From positions 1-20,468 of the forward strand of contig CAAECT010000191.1 in the NCBI GenBank assembly GCA_900754435.1: a DNA stretch of 20,468 nt, in the 5' to 3' direction. Position numbers and translations under genes: made by a program. The DNA is from an uncultured Collinsella sp. (GTDB lineage: Bacteria; Actinomycetota; Coriobacteriia; Coriobacteriales; Coriobacteriaceae). Numbering within the stretch: the first letter of the stretch is position 1; the number at the start of each line of letters is the position of its first letter. The notes under the pieces were generated by a model. The model worked only from the letters and a program-made list of their open reading frames with translations, ran no database searches and was not told where the DNA came from. Positions 1 to 8,520 of the stretch are shown piece after piece.

Positions 1-719
1 AGCAGCCAAAACGCCGGGCTCTTCTTGATACGAGACCAGCCGACGCTAACCTCGGGCGCCGTGTGCTCGTCCTTATCGCCAGCCGTCGAGACGGACGGAT
101 CGCCCGGGTTCTCGCCGAGCGGCTTAAGGCCGATCTCGGAAGGCTTGGTGCGGAAGGAGTAAGCCGTGATGGGCAGTGCCGCCACCATGCAGACGGCAGC
201 GAGTACCAGGAACGCAGAGCGCCAGCCCACACTCACGATAAGAGAGCTCACGATCGGCGAGAGAATGGCTCCGCCAAAGCCCGAGCCCGAAAGTGCGATG
301 GAAATGGCAAGGCCGCGTTTAGCGGTAAACCAGTTGGCGGTCACAAGGCTAATGAGCAGACGGGTCGAGGCCACAGCGAAGCAGCCCGAAACGGCAAAGA
401 GCACGTAGACCTGCCACAGCTCACCGACAAAGCTCATGCCGGCAAGCACCGCCGAGGTAGCGATAACGGTAAGCGAGCCCAATACGCGGCCACTCACCTT
501 ATCGGCAACATGACCGATAACGAGCGAACCCACGACACTCACCACGGTGGAGATGGCATTGGAGACGTTGTACTGCGCAAGGGAAATACCCAGGTTGCTG
601 ACGATCAGCGGCTGGAACAGGCTCATGCAGTTGACGAAAATCGTGTAACACGTGGCCATGATCACGAAGCCGGAGGCCACCACGAGCCAGCCGGGGAAGA
701 ACTTACGCTGCTGGGGCAT
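1..719 (-). CDS. MFS transporter, N-terminal part (cut by window edge)
   Basis: This is the first 239 codons of a major facilitator superfamily permease, an inner-membrane secondary transporter. The protein begins MPQQRKFFPGWLVVASGF and continues as alternating hydrophobic helices, about six in the visible part. The loop after the second helix carries the family motif A (GHVADKVSGR, matching GxxxDRxGR). A charged central loop rich in Asp, Glu and Pro precedes the point where the gene leaves the window, so the C-terminal half is not visible. The ATG at 719 is preceded at good spacing by AAAGGAG. The upstream neighbour on the same strand is an M20 amidohydrolase, so it may carry an amino acid, peptide or acyl-amino acid, but the substrate cannot be read from sequence. 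The opening residues faintly resemble the oxalate/formate antiporter branch; I would not go beyond MFS. Confidence 0.88.
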   Translation of the reverse strand, partial: MPQQRKFFPGWLVVASGFVIMATCYTIFVNCMSLFQPLIVSNLGISLAQYNVSNAISTVVSVVGSLVIGHVADKVSGRVLGSLTVIATSAVLAGMSFVGELWQVYVLFAVSGCFAVASTRLLISLVTANWFTAKRGLAISIALSGSGFGGAILSPIVSSLIVSVGWRSAFLVLAAVCMVAALPITAYSFRTKPSEIGLKPLGENPGDPSVSTAGDKDEHTAPEVSVGWSRIKKSPAFWL

Positions 720-774
720 ACTGCTCCTTTTAGACAAACGAATAGCCTGCGCCGGGCGCCGGTAGTGCCCAAGA

Positions 775-832
775 TTGCCTTGAAAGACAAGGGCATAGGC
801 CTTACGGCCATGCCCGCAGGCTTGAAAGGCAA
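775..832 (-). terminator. Stem-loop after the amidohydrolase gene, probable terminator
   Basis: Just past the amidohydrolase stop lies a nested fold. An inner stem pairs 791-796 (GGGCAT) with 810-815 and 798-801 (GGCC) with 806-809 around a TTAC loop, with a single bulged base at 797. An outer 7-bp arm pairs 775-781 with 826-832. Downstream on the minus strand is only a moderately T-rich run (TTGTCTTTC), so termination may be partial and the MFS gene could be read through. Confidence 0.5.
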
Positions 833-841
833 GGTTGGGTG

Positions 842-2134
842 CTACCGGTGGTCGGCGATATAGCCCAAAGCGACGGCGGTATAGGCCGCGGCACCGAGCG
901 GCAGCTCGGCATCGTTAAAACGTGCCTTGGGATGGTGCTGGGCAAAGTGTTCGTCCGTGTCGGTTACGGCCGCGCCCACGGTAAAGTACGCACTTGGGAT
1001 CTTGCTCGAGATAAGCGCGAAGTCCTCACTCGCCATGGCATGGAAAAGCGGCAAGAAAGCCGTCTTGGGCAGCACTGCGCCCACGTAGCCAAGCGACGCC
1101 TGAGTCATATCGCTGTCGAGTACAAGCGGCGAAACATCCGAAAGCGTCTCGATGGTCGCCGGCGTACGATAGGTCGTAGCAACGCCGTTAACGACCTCCG
1201 CGATGCGGGTCTTTAGGTGAGCCATGAGCTCAACATCAAAGCCGCGCAGCGTTCCCTCGAGCACGCAGGTGTCGGGGATGACGTTGGCCGCCAAGCCGCC
1301 GGCGAACTTACCAACGGTAAGTGCGACTTCCTTGGCCGCCGGCACCTCGCGGGAGATAAGCTCCTGGAGCGCCAGGTGCACGTGGACGCCGGCCGTGATG
1401 GGGTCGATGCAGATCTCGGGGCTGGAACCGTGGCCGCCCTTGCCCTGGAGCGTGATGCGGAAACCGTACACACCCGAGAGCGCCGGGCTGCCGTAGAGCA
1501 CCAGGCCAAGCGGCGACTGGCTGTTGACATGCATGGCAAAGGCCGCCTGAGGGCGCGGGTTCTCGAGCAAGCCGTCGGCGATGGCAGCGCGTGCTCCCTC
1601 AAAGGTCTCCTCGCCCGGCTGGAACAGCAACTTGACGGTAGCGTTGGCCTCCACAAGCTCGGCCTCGCGGGCCTTGAGCAGGCGCGCCGCACCAAGCAGG
1701 GCCGTCGCGTGCATATCGTGACCGCAAGCATGCATGCAGCCATTGGTGGATGCAAAGGGCTCGCCGGATTCCTCGACAACGGGAAGGGCATCCATATCGC
1801 CTCGGAGCATGACGACCGTTCCGGCCTGCTCGTCCTTGCACGTGCCATTGCCCTGAGCGGCCGCACCGGCACCGATCAGGCCAACGACGCAGGAACCGTC
1901 GACTAGCGTGGTATGGGGGATGTCCATCTCGTCCAGACGTGCCTGGATATAGGCAGACGTCTGCGGAAGATTGTTACCCAGCTCGGGCATCTGGTGTAGA
2001 TCGTGTCGCCATGCAGCGAGCTCGTCTGCAAAAGCCTGAGCTTCTGCGACAAGACCGTCACCGATAGCGGCCTGCGCCGCCGCGGTGGCCTGGGGCGCTG
2101 GTTGCGGTTGAAAATCGGACAGTGCTGGTGCCAT
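842..2134 (-). CDS. M20-family metallopeptidase / amidohydrolase (hippurate hydrolase-like)
   Basis: The 430-aa protein belongs to the M20D group of zinc amidohydrolases, cytoplasmic enzymes that hydrolyse N-acyl amino acids, hippurate or short dipeptides. Metal-site motifs are present in order: GDMDALPVVE near residues 112-121, HACGHDMHAT at 135-144 (Cys137, His139), the catalytic pair in FQPGEE (Glu175-Glu176), a His near 202, and HAMASEDFA close to the C-terminus. The lid domain carries GKGGHGSSPE. An open frame extends 78 bases upstream, but the ATG at 2134 is preferred because GGAGGG sits six bases before it. Residues 1-35 are Ala/Gln-rich and probably unstructured. It lies between an EamA exporter and an MFS permease, suggesting acyl-amino acid or peptide turnover linked to transport; the true substrate is unknown. 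Confidence 0.9.
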   Translation of the reverse strand: MAPALSDFQPQPAPQATAAAQAAIGDGLVAEAQAFADELAAWRHDLHQMPELGNNLPQTSAYIQARLDEMDIPHTTLVDGSCVVGLIGAGAAAQGNGTCKDEQAGTVVMLRGDMDALPVVEESGEPFASTNGCMHACGHDMHATALLGAARLLKAREAELVEANATVKLLFQPGEETFEGARAAIADGLLENPRPQAAFAMHVNSQSPLGLVLYGSPALSGVYGFRITLQGKGGHGSSPEICIDPITAGVHVHLALQELISREVPAAKEVALTVGKFAGGLAANVIPDTCVLEGTLRGFDVELMAHLKTRIAEVVNGVATTYRTPATIETLSDVSPLVLDSDMTQASLGYVGAVLPKTAFLPLFHAMASEDFALISSKIPSAYFTVGAAVTDTDEHFAQHHPKARFNDAELPLGAAAYTAVALGYIADHR

Positions 2135-2164
2135 AGATGCCCTCCAGTAACGTTTTTGCAGCAC

Positions 2165-2186
2165 GCACTTTGATAGCGTAAAGTGC
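2165..2186. promoter_or_regulatory. Inverted repeat upstream of the amidohydrolase gene
   Basis: A perfect 7-bp inverted repeat, GCACTTT-N8-AAAGTGC, lies 31 bases upstream of the amidohydrolase start codon, between that gene and the terminator of the exporter gene. No T-run follows on either strand, so a protein-binding operator is more likely than a terminator. I find no convincing -10/-35 pair around it, so its role is open. Confidence 0.35.
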
Positions 2187-2210
2187 AAGGTACAACTGTA
2201 AGGGCATGAC

Positions 2211-2237
2211 ATAAAAATGCCGCCCTGGGAGGGCGGC
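2211..2237 (-). terminator. Rho-independent terminator of the EamA transporter gene
   Basis: Twelve bases after the exporter's stop codon, the minus strand forms a perfect 8-bp GC-rich stem (2230-2237 pairing with 2219-2226), closes with a 3-base loop, and is followed by ATTTTTAT. This is a textbook intrinsic terminator and separates the exporter from the amidohydrolase transcript. Confidence 0.88.
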
Positions 2238-2249
2238 GCAACAAGTTGT

Positions 2250-3233
2250 TTACAATTGCGGGTGTGATTTTCGGCGCAAGAAATCGAAATGCGTCTCGCT
2301 CAAGATAATCGAAAGAAAGATGAGCGCGAAGCCGGCGAGCAGGCGCGAGGTGAGCGCCTCCCCCATCAGCAGCACCGAGAACAGCACGCCCGAAGGCGAC
2401 TCCATCGAAAGGAGCAGTGAGCCCGTCGAGGCCGAGACATGCGCCAAGCCGACGTTTTGGATGAGCAGAGCCGCGCATGTGCAACCAACCGAGAGAAACG
2501 CCATCGCGCTGATAAAGCTCGGCGTCCACACGGACAGAGGCGCTTGGGTCTCGAATAGCAGCGACGTTGCCAGGCTCAGCACGCCGTTGCCCACAAACAT
2601 CCAAAACGTGATGACGTTGATGTCCATTTTGCGACCGTACTTGGCAGTCACCGCCATCTGGATGGCGAAAAAGACCGCACCCGCCAGCGTAATGACATCA
2701 CCGATGTTGAATTCAACGCTATCGAGCGCCACCAAGCCAATGCCCGCCAAGCACAGCAGCGCCGCGCCCAGGTTATAGCGGGTGAGTTTTTCGCCGCTCA
2801 GAAAATAGCTCGCGAACGGCACAACGATGCAATACGTGCCCGTCAAAAAAGCATTCTTGCCCGCCGTGGTGTGCGCCAGACCGACTGTCTGCAGGGCGTA
2901 GGCGGCCCACATAAGTGCGCCCATGCCAAGTCCGACGATAAGGTTGCGGGCGTTGAGGTGCGCGATGATGCGCTTGTGGAAGATGAAAAACATGACCAAC
3001 GCCGCAGGCAGAAAGCGCACGTAGAGCAGTTCGAACACCGGAATGGTGTCGAGCGCGTCCTTCATGGTCGTAAAGGAGTAGCCCCAGACGACTGCCACCG
3101 AAAGCAGCAGGACTTTCCAGAACAGCGGCGAGCGAGCGCCGGCGCCGCGGGAGGTGCCGCCCGCGCCCAGGTCCTCGCGAGCAACAGGGCTATCGGGCAT
3201 CATTTCGATATTGTCAGTGGCATGCTGGGCCAT
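2250..3233 (-). CDS. EamA/DMT-family transporter
   Basis: The 327-aa protein is a drug/metabolite-transporter superfamily permease with two EamA repeats and about ten membrane helices, starting near residue 39. The first repeat has the usual WGYSFTTMK segment (residues 50-58) and an arginine after the third helix region (YVRFLPAAL). The second repeat ends with SMESPSGVLFSVLLMGEAL (about 276-294), matching the E-P-x-x-x-x-x-x-x-x-x-x-GE pattern of EamA proteins. A charged 38-residue N-terminal tail precedes the first helix. The ATG at 3233 follows GCGAGG at seven bases. Members export metabolites, often amino acids or nucleobases; the substrate here cannot be assigned. The gene is bounded by terminators on both sides and appears monocistronic. 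Confidence 0.9.
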   Translation of the reverse strand: MAQHATDNIEMMPDSPVAREDLGAGGTSRGAGARSPLFWKVLLLSVAVVWGYSFTTMKDALDTIPVFELLYVRFLPAALVMFFIFHKRIIAHLNARNLIVGLGMGALMWAAYALQTVGLAHTTAGKNAFLTGTYCIVVPFASYFLSGEKLTRYNLGAALLCLAGIGLVALDSVEFNIGDVITLAGAVFFAIQMAVTAKYGRKMDINVITFWMFVGNGVLSLATSLLFETQAPLSVWTPSFISAMAFLSVGCTCAALLIQNVGLAHVSASTGSLLLSMESPSGVLFSVLLMGEALTSRLLAGFALIFLSIILSETHFDFLRRKSHPQL

Positions 3234-3300
3234 AGGGCATCCTCGCGCTCAATCTGGGCGTGGTGTCCGCACGCGCATGGCTGCGTGCCGCCTCATGGTC

Positions 3301-3341
3301 AAATAAAAGCAGGGCGCACCGGACCCCCGGCACGCCCCGCT
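3301..3341 (-). terminator. Strong terminator at the end of the YhgE/Pip operon
   Basis: On the minus strand a 15-bp stem (3327-3341 pairing with 3308-3322, with a few G-T pairs) closes on a 4-base loop and is followed by TTTATTT. It lies about 95 bases after the second pip gene's stop. The intervening bases 3342-3434 show no gene or clear motif. Confidence 0.85.
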
Positions 3342-3434
3342 ACTGTAGCAACAACCAAGCAGCCCGTGCAATTCACTACGCTAAAGCATCGGGTTGGAAG
3401 ATCTCGATGTTCCGACGGCGTTTACGTTGCTGAA

Positions 3435-5624
3435 CTAAATCAATTTGGTTGACTCCAGTTTTTCGATGATCCAGTCGTTGGCTTTGATGACCGGGCGGCG
3501 GAAGACGACGCCCAGTGCCAGCGACGGAATCAGATAGCTCGCCAGAATGCCTAGCTCAATCCAGTACTCCATGTGGTACGCACCGGCCATGGCGGCATGC
3601 ATGGCGTTGATGCCGTGGGTGAACGGCAGGAACGGATAGATCGCCTGGAACACGGGGCCGGTCATCTCGATGGGGAACGTACCGCCCGAACCGCCGACCT
3701 GCATGACCAGCAGCACAACGGCCAAAGCCTTGCCGATATCGCCAAACGAAACCGTAAGCGTGTAGACGATATTGGAGAACACGAGACTCGCGACCCAGCC
3801 CGCCAGCACAAACTGCAGCGGGTTGTCGCATTGGATGCCAAAGAACAGGATGTCGCCCGCGCACACGAGTGTCGCCTGCAGCAGGGCCAGACCGCCAAAG
3901 AACAGGTAGCGGCCCAGGTAGATCTCGTGCAGGCGCACGGGGATGAGCTCGTTGATAAGCTCATCGTCAACCGAGACCTTCATCATGGCCGCCAGCACGA
4001 TCGAGCCGACCCATAGCGACAGAATCGTGTAGAACGGTGCCATGGCCGAACCGTAGTTACGAATCGGATAGACCGGCTTGCGATCGAGCGCGACGGGGCC
4101 GGAAAGCGACACGGCCAGACCCTCGGGATCATTGCCGATCATCGTCTTGATCGTAGCGAGGTCATCTGACATCAAGGCACCGTCGAGCTCGTCCTTAAAC
4201 GCGCTGATCTTGTCCGACGCTTCGCCCAACTGATCGGAAGCCTTGTTGACCAGCTTTGCAGCCTTGGAGAGGCCCTTTGCCAGCGAACCGGATGCGTCGG
4301 TCAGGCCGTCTACGGCGCTATCCAGATTGCCCGAGATACCATCGAGCGAGTCTAGGATGCCCGAGACGGTCTTCTTGAGCTCCTTGGCCTTAACCGAGAA
4401 CGTGGAATCGTAATCGGATTTGGCGCCCGCGATGCCGGCCTTGGCATCGGCGATGGCCTGATCGACCTCGGCACGCGAGTTGTTGACCTCGGCCATGCTA
4501 TCGGAGAGAGACTTCGCGGTGGCCGCCAGATCCTTGGCATTGCTGCGGTACTCAACGGCGATTCTGCCCAGCGACGTCGCGGCGGACTTGAGGCCGTCCT
4601 TCAAATTCTCATCGCTCACCTGGTCGGCAAGGCTGCGGAGCTGATCGGCCATCGCATCGATATCCTTGGCGCGCGCATTAAGAGCCGCCGCGGCATCGTT
4701 GAGCTGGGACACTGTAAGGTAGACATGTTGATTCGCGGCATCAAATGCCTTCGCAAGCTCGGCGGACACGTTGTCAAACGAGCCCGCGCTTCCGTCAATC
4801 GCGGCATTGATGGCGTCGTTGGCGTCCTTCAGCGCTTCCTTGGAATCGCTAATACCGCTTTTGACATGCTCCATAAGCTGCTTCGTTGACTCATCGACCG
4901 TGCCCGTCTGCTTGAGCATGCCGCTCGCCGACGTCAGCGAATCGGACGTGGAGCTCAAAATGCCCGCCAGCGACGAAGCATTTGCCCGAACGTCTCGCAG
5001 GTCCTCAATCGAATCGCCGAGCGTCGAGGACAGGTTGGCGATAAAGTTACCCACCTGGTCGGTGCTCATGTAATCGAGCAGGCTGGACACCGTCTTAAGA
5101 CCGATCGTCGTAATGGTCTCGGTAAAAGTTTTGTTAACCTGGCTCTGGACGGCGCTCGAACCCTTCTCGGTCACGATCTGCGCAATGGCGTTGGCCTTCT
5201 GATTCTCGTAGAACTCGATATCGGCATGCTTCACGTCGGTCGAGAAAAGCGTCATCATGTCAGCGCTAAACGTTTTGGGGATAACGACGGCAGCATAGTA
5301 CGCGCCCGACTTAACGCCCTCGATAGCCTTTTCGCGATTGTTGAGCACAACCCAATCGAAGCTCTCGTTGCCGCGTAGGGTGGCGGTCACGTTTTCGCCC
5401 ACGTTAACCTCGACGGGGATCAAATCGCTCTCGTAACCCTCATCGGTGTTGACCACGGCGATCTTAAGATTGCCGGTGTTGCCGTACGGATCCCAGCTGC
5501 CGGCGATGTTAAACCACGCGTACAGACACGGTACGATAATGAGGCCCATCACGACAACCAAGCCGATCACGGAGCGAGACACGTTTTGGACATCGCGCTT
5601 AAACAGATGCAGGATGTTCTTCAT
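3435..5624 (-). CDS. YhgE/Pip domain-containing membrane protein (second of pair)
   Basis: The 729-aa protein has the YhgE/Pip ('phage infection protein') architecture. A short cytoplasmic start with FKRD (residues 8-11) is followed by one membrane helix at about 18-38. The conserved WDPYGNTG (44-51) opens an extracytoplasmic domain with the GAYYAAVVIPKTF motif (near 107-119). Residues roughly 180-490 are a Ser/Ala/Asp-rich, heptad-like coiled-coil. A C-terminal block of five or six helices (about 515-710) begins with YPIRNYGSAMAPFYT and resembles ABC-2 permeases. No ATPase is encoded nearby. The family includes the Lactococcus phage c2 receptor and is distantly related to type VII secretion proteins YueB/EsaA; its cellular role is unsettled. 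The ATG at 5624 directly follows the TAA of the preceding gene, with a perfect Shine-Dalgarno seven bases upstream, implying coupled translation. Confidence 0.92.
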   Translation of the reverse strand: MKNILHLFKRDVQNVSRSVIGLVVVMGLIIVPCLYAWFNIAGSWDPYGNTGNLKIAVVNTDEGYESDLIPVEVNVGENVTATLRGNESFDWVVLNNREKAIEGVKSGAYYAAVVIPKTFSADMMTLFSTDVKHADIEFYENQKANAIAQIVTEKGSSAVQSQVNKTFTETITTIGLKTVSSLLDYMSTDQVGNFIANLSSTLGDSIEDLRDVRANASSLAGILSSTSDSLTSASGMLKQTGTVDESTKQLMEHVKSGISDSKEALKDANDAINAAIDGSAGSFDNVSAELAKAFDAANQHVYLTVSQLNDAAAALNARAKDIDAMADQLRSLADQVSDENLKDGLKSAATSLGRIAVEYRSNAKDLAATAKSLSDSMAEVNNSRAEVDQAIADAKAGIAGAKSDYDSTFSVKAKELKKTVSGILDSLDGISGNLDSAVDGLTDASGSLAKGLSKAAKLVNKASDQLGEASDKISAFKDELDGALMSDDLATIKTMIGNDPEGLAVSLSGPVALDRKPVYPIRNYGSAMAPFYTILSLWVGSIVLAAMMKVSVDDELINELIPVRLHEIYLGRYLFFGGLALLQATLVCAGDILFFGIQCDNPLQFVLAGWVASLVFSNIVYTLTVSFGDIGKALAVVLLVMQVGGSGGTFPIEMTGPVFQAIYPFLPFTHGINAMHAAMAGAYHMEYWIELGILASYLIPSLALGVVFRRPVIKANDWIIEKLESTKLI

Positions 5625-8405
5625 TTATGCCTCACCTCCTTTGGAGTGCTTGCCAAGCGCGGTGGTATCTCCATCATTTGTGGCTGTGCTGTCGCTGCCC
5701 TGAGATTTATGGTGCGAGCCGATATGCGGCAAGCGGCCCGTGGACTGATCGCCGCCCTTGGCACCACGCTCGCTGGCGTTGAGGCCAAACATGTGGCGGG
5801 CGGCAGGAATGGCGGCCGTGTGCTCGCGCATCTCGCGGCGCAGGTCCTCATCCGAAAGCGCCGAGATGCGCATCTGGGTGTTGAGGCTCGAGCGGATGTA
5901 CTCGATATTGATAAGCCAGCCGCAGATGGCAATAACCGAGATGATCCAAATGACAAGCAGGATGATCTTGCCGTTATTGTCGATATCGAGAACCGTCGAC
6001 AGGACAAAGAGCAGGACCTGAACGCCCACCACGGCGGCGAAACCGCCCTTGATGTAGTACGGGTAGCGATGTTCAAAGGCGACCGCATGATCGAGCAGTT
6101 CGCGACGGTACGAATCGGAATCGAGCATGACGCGCATGGCCGTGCGCAGCGAGTAGCGCTGGCGCGGCAGGTCATTGGACTCGCAGATCATCATACCGGT
6201 CGTGGAAAGCTGTTTATCAAAGAGCAGGTTGAGGTTGAGCAGCAACGGACGCAGCTGCAAGCCAATAAAGAGTGCAATGGCAAGGAATACGCCCAAGATG
6301 CACAGGTTGAACAGGTAGTTGAACGAGTACATGCCGCCGACCGTCTCGCGCAGCAGATTGATGCCGTAGGTAAAGGGCAGCAGCGGATGCAGCCATTGGA
6401 AGAAGCCGGGCATCATCTCGATGGGATACATGCCCGACGAACCCGGGATCTGCACGATGACGAGAATGACGCCAATCGCCTTGCCGATATGCTTAAACGT
6501 GGTGGACAGCGCATAGATGATATTGACGTAGGTGAACGAGATGGCGATGCCGCCCAGCACGAACAGCAGCGGGTTGATGCACTGCACGCCAATCACCAGA
6601 TCGCCTACCGTAACGATGGTGGCCTGAAGCGCGCCCAGGATCACCAGGAGCATCCAACGGCCGAAGTAGCCCTGGCGCGCCGTAAAGCTGCCAATGCCCT
6701 CGCGATCGACCTCGAGCTTGTAGATGGCGATGAGTACGTAACCGCCCACCCAAAGCGCCAGATTGGTGTAGAAGGGAGCGATGCCCGAGCCAAAGCTCTT
6801 GACCGGATAGATCGACTTGGACGTCAGCTCGACCGGAGACGCCATGAAATCTGCCACGTCATTGACATCGACGCCCATAAGGTCGGCGAGCTCGCCCATA
6901 GACTCAGAGGTCTGCAGCGCCGCGATGTCATTGGCTGCGGTCGCAAGCTTGTCCTGGACCTTGGCAAGCGAGGAATCGGTCTGGGACAGCGTGGTCTTGG
7001 CCTGACCGAGCGTAGCGTTAAGCTGCGAAAGCGTACCGCGCGCGCTTGCAATCGTGGGCGTGAGGCCAGATACAATTCCCGTCAGATCGCCCGAGACGGC
7101 GGCAAAGGAATCGAGCGCGCTCGAGGCCTTCGGCAGCGCGTTTTGGCCCAGGCTTGTTTGGGCCTGGCCAAGGTTGGTCGCACCGGTCTGGATTGCGTTA
7201 TTGATAGCGTCGCTGGCGCCCGAAACAGCCGCGGCGTCATTCGCCATGGCGCTCGACTGCGCGGACAGACCGTCCTTGATGCTCTGCAACTTCTCGTTCT
7301 GCTCACGGAGCAAATCGATGGTCGATACAATGCGCGCGTCAATTTCCTCGGAACCTGTCGACGTGTCATTGGCGAGAATCTCCAAGTGCCCGATAACGGC
7401 CTTATTGTGGTCGATCGTCGCTTGGAGAGACTCGAGCGAGTTGTCGATACGGGTGGTCGTAGATGTGACCGTGCCCGTCAGCTTGCCGATGGCAGCGTTC
7501 GCGGAGGCCGACGTCTTGGTGAGCGCAAGGCTGCCTTCCGAGAGCGCCTTGGAGAGCGAGGCGATAGAGTTGCCCGCCGTGGTGCGAGCTTCACCCAGCA
7601 GGTCGTTGCCCTGAGAGATCGCTTGCGTCAGTGACGGCGCCTGACCCTGCATGCCGGCAAGTGCCGCATCAGCCGAGGCGATAGCGCCACCCGTCTTATC
7701 GATGGCGGCATTCATGTCGCCAATCGAATCGCGCACCTCGCCCAAGGTATCGGATGCCTCGGAGACAGAACTTGCCAACGAATCCCGAGTCTGGGTTGCC
7801 TTGTCCTTTAAATCGACTCCGGCATCCTTGGCAATGCTGGCAACGGTCTCGCCCACCGTAGAGACAAATTCCGAGTTGATCTGCTCCTCGATGGTGCTTG
7901 CGCCGGTGTCGGTAACCTTGGGCGCAATAGCGCTCTTCTTCTCATTGACGTAGTACGTAAGCTTGGGCTGATGATAGTTGCCGTCGAGCATCGAAACGAG
8001 GTTGTCGGAGAAATTCTTGGGGATCACGATGGCGGCGTAGTACTCCCCGCTCTCGACGCCCTCCTTGGCATCGGCCGCCGAGTCAACGAAGGTCCAGCCC
8101 AGCTGATCGTTCTCCTTGAGCTGATCGACGACCTGGTCGCCCGCATTGAGTTCGCCCACCAGGTCGTTCTGAGTGCCCTGATCATTGTTGGCGATGGCAA
8201 TCTTGATGCCCTGGGTGTTTCCATACGGATCCCAGTTTGCCACGATGTTGTACCAGGCATACAGCGAGGGAATAACGCACACGCCAAGGGTAACCACCAA
8301 GGCGACGGGATTCACGAGCAATCGCTTGATGTCACGCTTAAAGATCGCAAAGGATACCTTTGCGTTGGATAGTTTGCTGCCGAGACTCACGCTTGGACCA
8401 TCCAT
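5625..8405 (-). CDS. YhgE/Pip domain-containing membrane protein with C-terminal extension (first of pair)
   Basis: This larger paralogue (about 926 aa) shares the family landmarks: FKRD at 22-25, one helix near 32-54, WDPYGNTQG at 58-66, GEYYAAIVIPKNF, a long Ser/Ala/Thr-rich helical extracytoplasmic segment, then YPVKSFGSGIAPFYT near 533-547 and an ABC-2-like helix block. After about residue 730 it adds roughly 195 residues absent from its partner: an Arg-rich stretch, two membrane helices (about 787-806 and 814-834) and a polar His/Ser/Gly-rich tail. The frame is open to an ATG at 8441, giving 938 aa, but that ATG lies inside a good -10 hexamer (TACAAT), so I prefer the ATG at 8405. Neither start has a good Shine-Dalgarno, so this choice is tentative. 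It is the promoter-proximal gene of a two-gene operon. Confidence 0.88.
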   Translation of the reverse strand: MDGPSVSLGSKLSNAKVSFAIFKRDIKRLLVNPVALVVTLGVCVIPSLYAWYNIVANWDPYGNTQGIKIAIANNDQGTQNDLVGELNAGDQVVDQLKENDQLGWTFVDSAADAKEGVESGEYYAAIVIPKNFSDNLVSMLDGNYHQPKLTYYVNEKKSAIAPKVTDTGASTIEEQINSEFVSTVGETVASIAKDAGVDLKDKATQTRDSLASSVSEASDTLGEVRDSIGDMNAAIDKTGGAIASADAALAGMQGQAPSLTQAISQGNDLLGEARTTAGNSIASLSKALSEGSLALTKTSASANAAIGKLTGTVTSTTTRIDNSLESLQATIDHNKAVIGHLEILANDTSTGSEEIDARIVSTIDLLREQNEKLQSIKDGLSAQSSAMANDAAAVSGASDAINNAIQTGATNLGQAQTSLGQNALPKASSALDSFAAVSGDLTGIVSGLTPTIASARGTLSQLNATLGQAKTTLSQTDSSLAKVQDKLATAANDIAALQTSESMGELADLMGVDVNDVADFMASPVELTSKSIYPVKSFGSGIAPFYTNLALWVGGYVLIAIYKLEVDREGIGSFTARQGYFGRWMLLVILGALQATIVTVGDLVIGVQCINPLLFVLGGIAISFTYVNIIYALSTTFKHIGKAIGVILVIVQIPGSSGMYPIEMMPGFFQWLHPLLPFTYGINLLRETVGGMYSFNYLFNLCILGVFLAIALFIGLQLRPLLLNLNLLFDKQLSTTGMMICESNDLPRQRYSLRTAMRVMLDSDSYRRELLDHAVAFEHRYPYYIKGGFAAVVGVQVLLFVLSTVLDIDNNGKIILLVIWIISVIAICGWLINIEYIRSSLNTQMRISALSDEDLRREMREHTAAIPAARHMFGLNASERGAKGGDQSTGRLPHIGSHHKSQGSDSTATNDGDTTALGKHSKGGEA
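5632..5642 (-). promoter_or_regulatory. Perfect Shine-Dalgarno for the second pip gene, inside the first
   Basis: The minus-strand sequence AAAGGAGGTGA ends seven bases before the ATG at 5624 and encodes the final Lys-Gly-Gly-Glu of the upstream protein. With the TAA-ATG junction it fixes the start and indicates translational coupling of the two pip genes. Confidence 0.85.
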
Positions 8406-8439
8406 CCTGTCGTTGAATCGAATCGTACTATCGACAACC

Positions 8440-8466
8440 ATTGTAGTAGGCGCTTTAACGTCTCAA
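8440..8466 (-). promoter_or_regulatory. Candidate promoter of the pip operon
   Basis: On the minus strand, TTGAGA (8466-8461, five of six matches to the -35 consensus) is followed after 15 bases by TACAAT (8445-8440, five of six matches to the -10). The spacer is short. The predicted start point near 8433 leaves a leader of about 28 bases before the ATG at 8405 and would exclude the ATG at 8441. Confidence 0.45.
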
Positions 8467-8520
8467 AGCACAATGGTGTTGAGTTTTGCGGGTAGCAATA
8501 TACTACGAAGATGAGTTAAC

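Noticed and set aside
63..863. Plus-strand 266-codon open frame at the left edge
   Set aside because: It is a His/Arg/Gly-rich shadow of the MFS gene, whose helices and motif A are clear on the minus strand.
5586..7634. Plus-strand 682-codon open frame opposite the first pip gene
   Set aside because: It is antisense to a clear YhgE/Pip protein, has Arg/Asp/Gly-rich shadow composition without domains or a Shine-Dalgarno, and reflects GC-biased third positions.
3435..8405. Prophage content, suggested by the name 'phage infection protein'
   Set aside because: The family name comes from a phage receptor role in Lactococcus; these are host membrane proteins and no phage genes are nearby.
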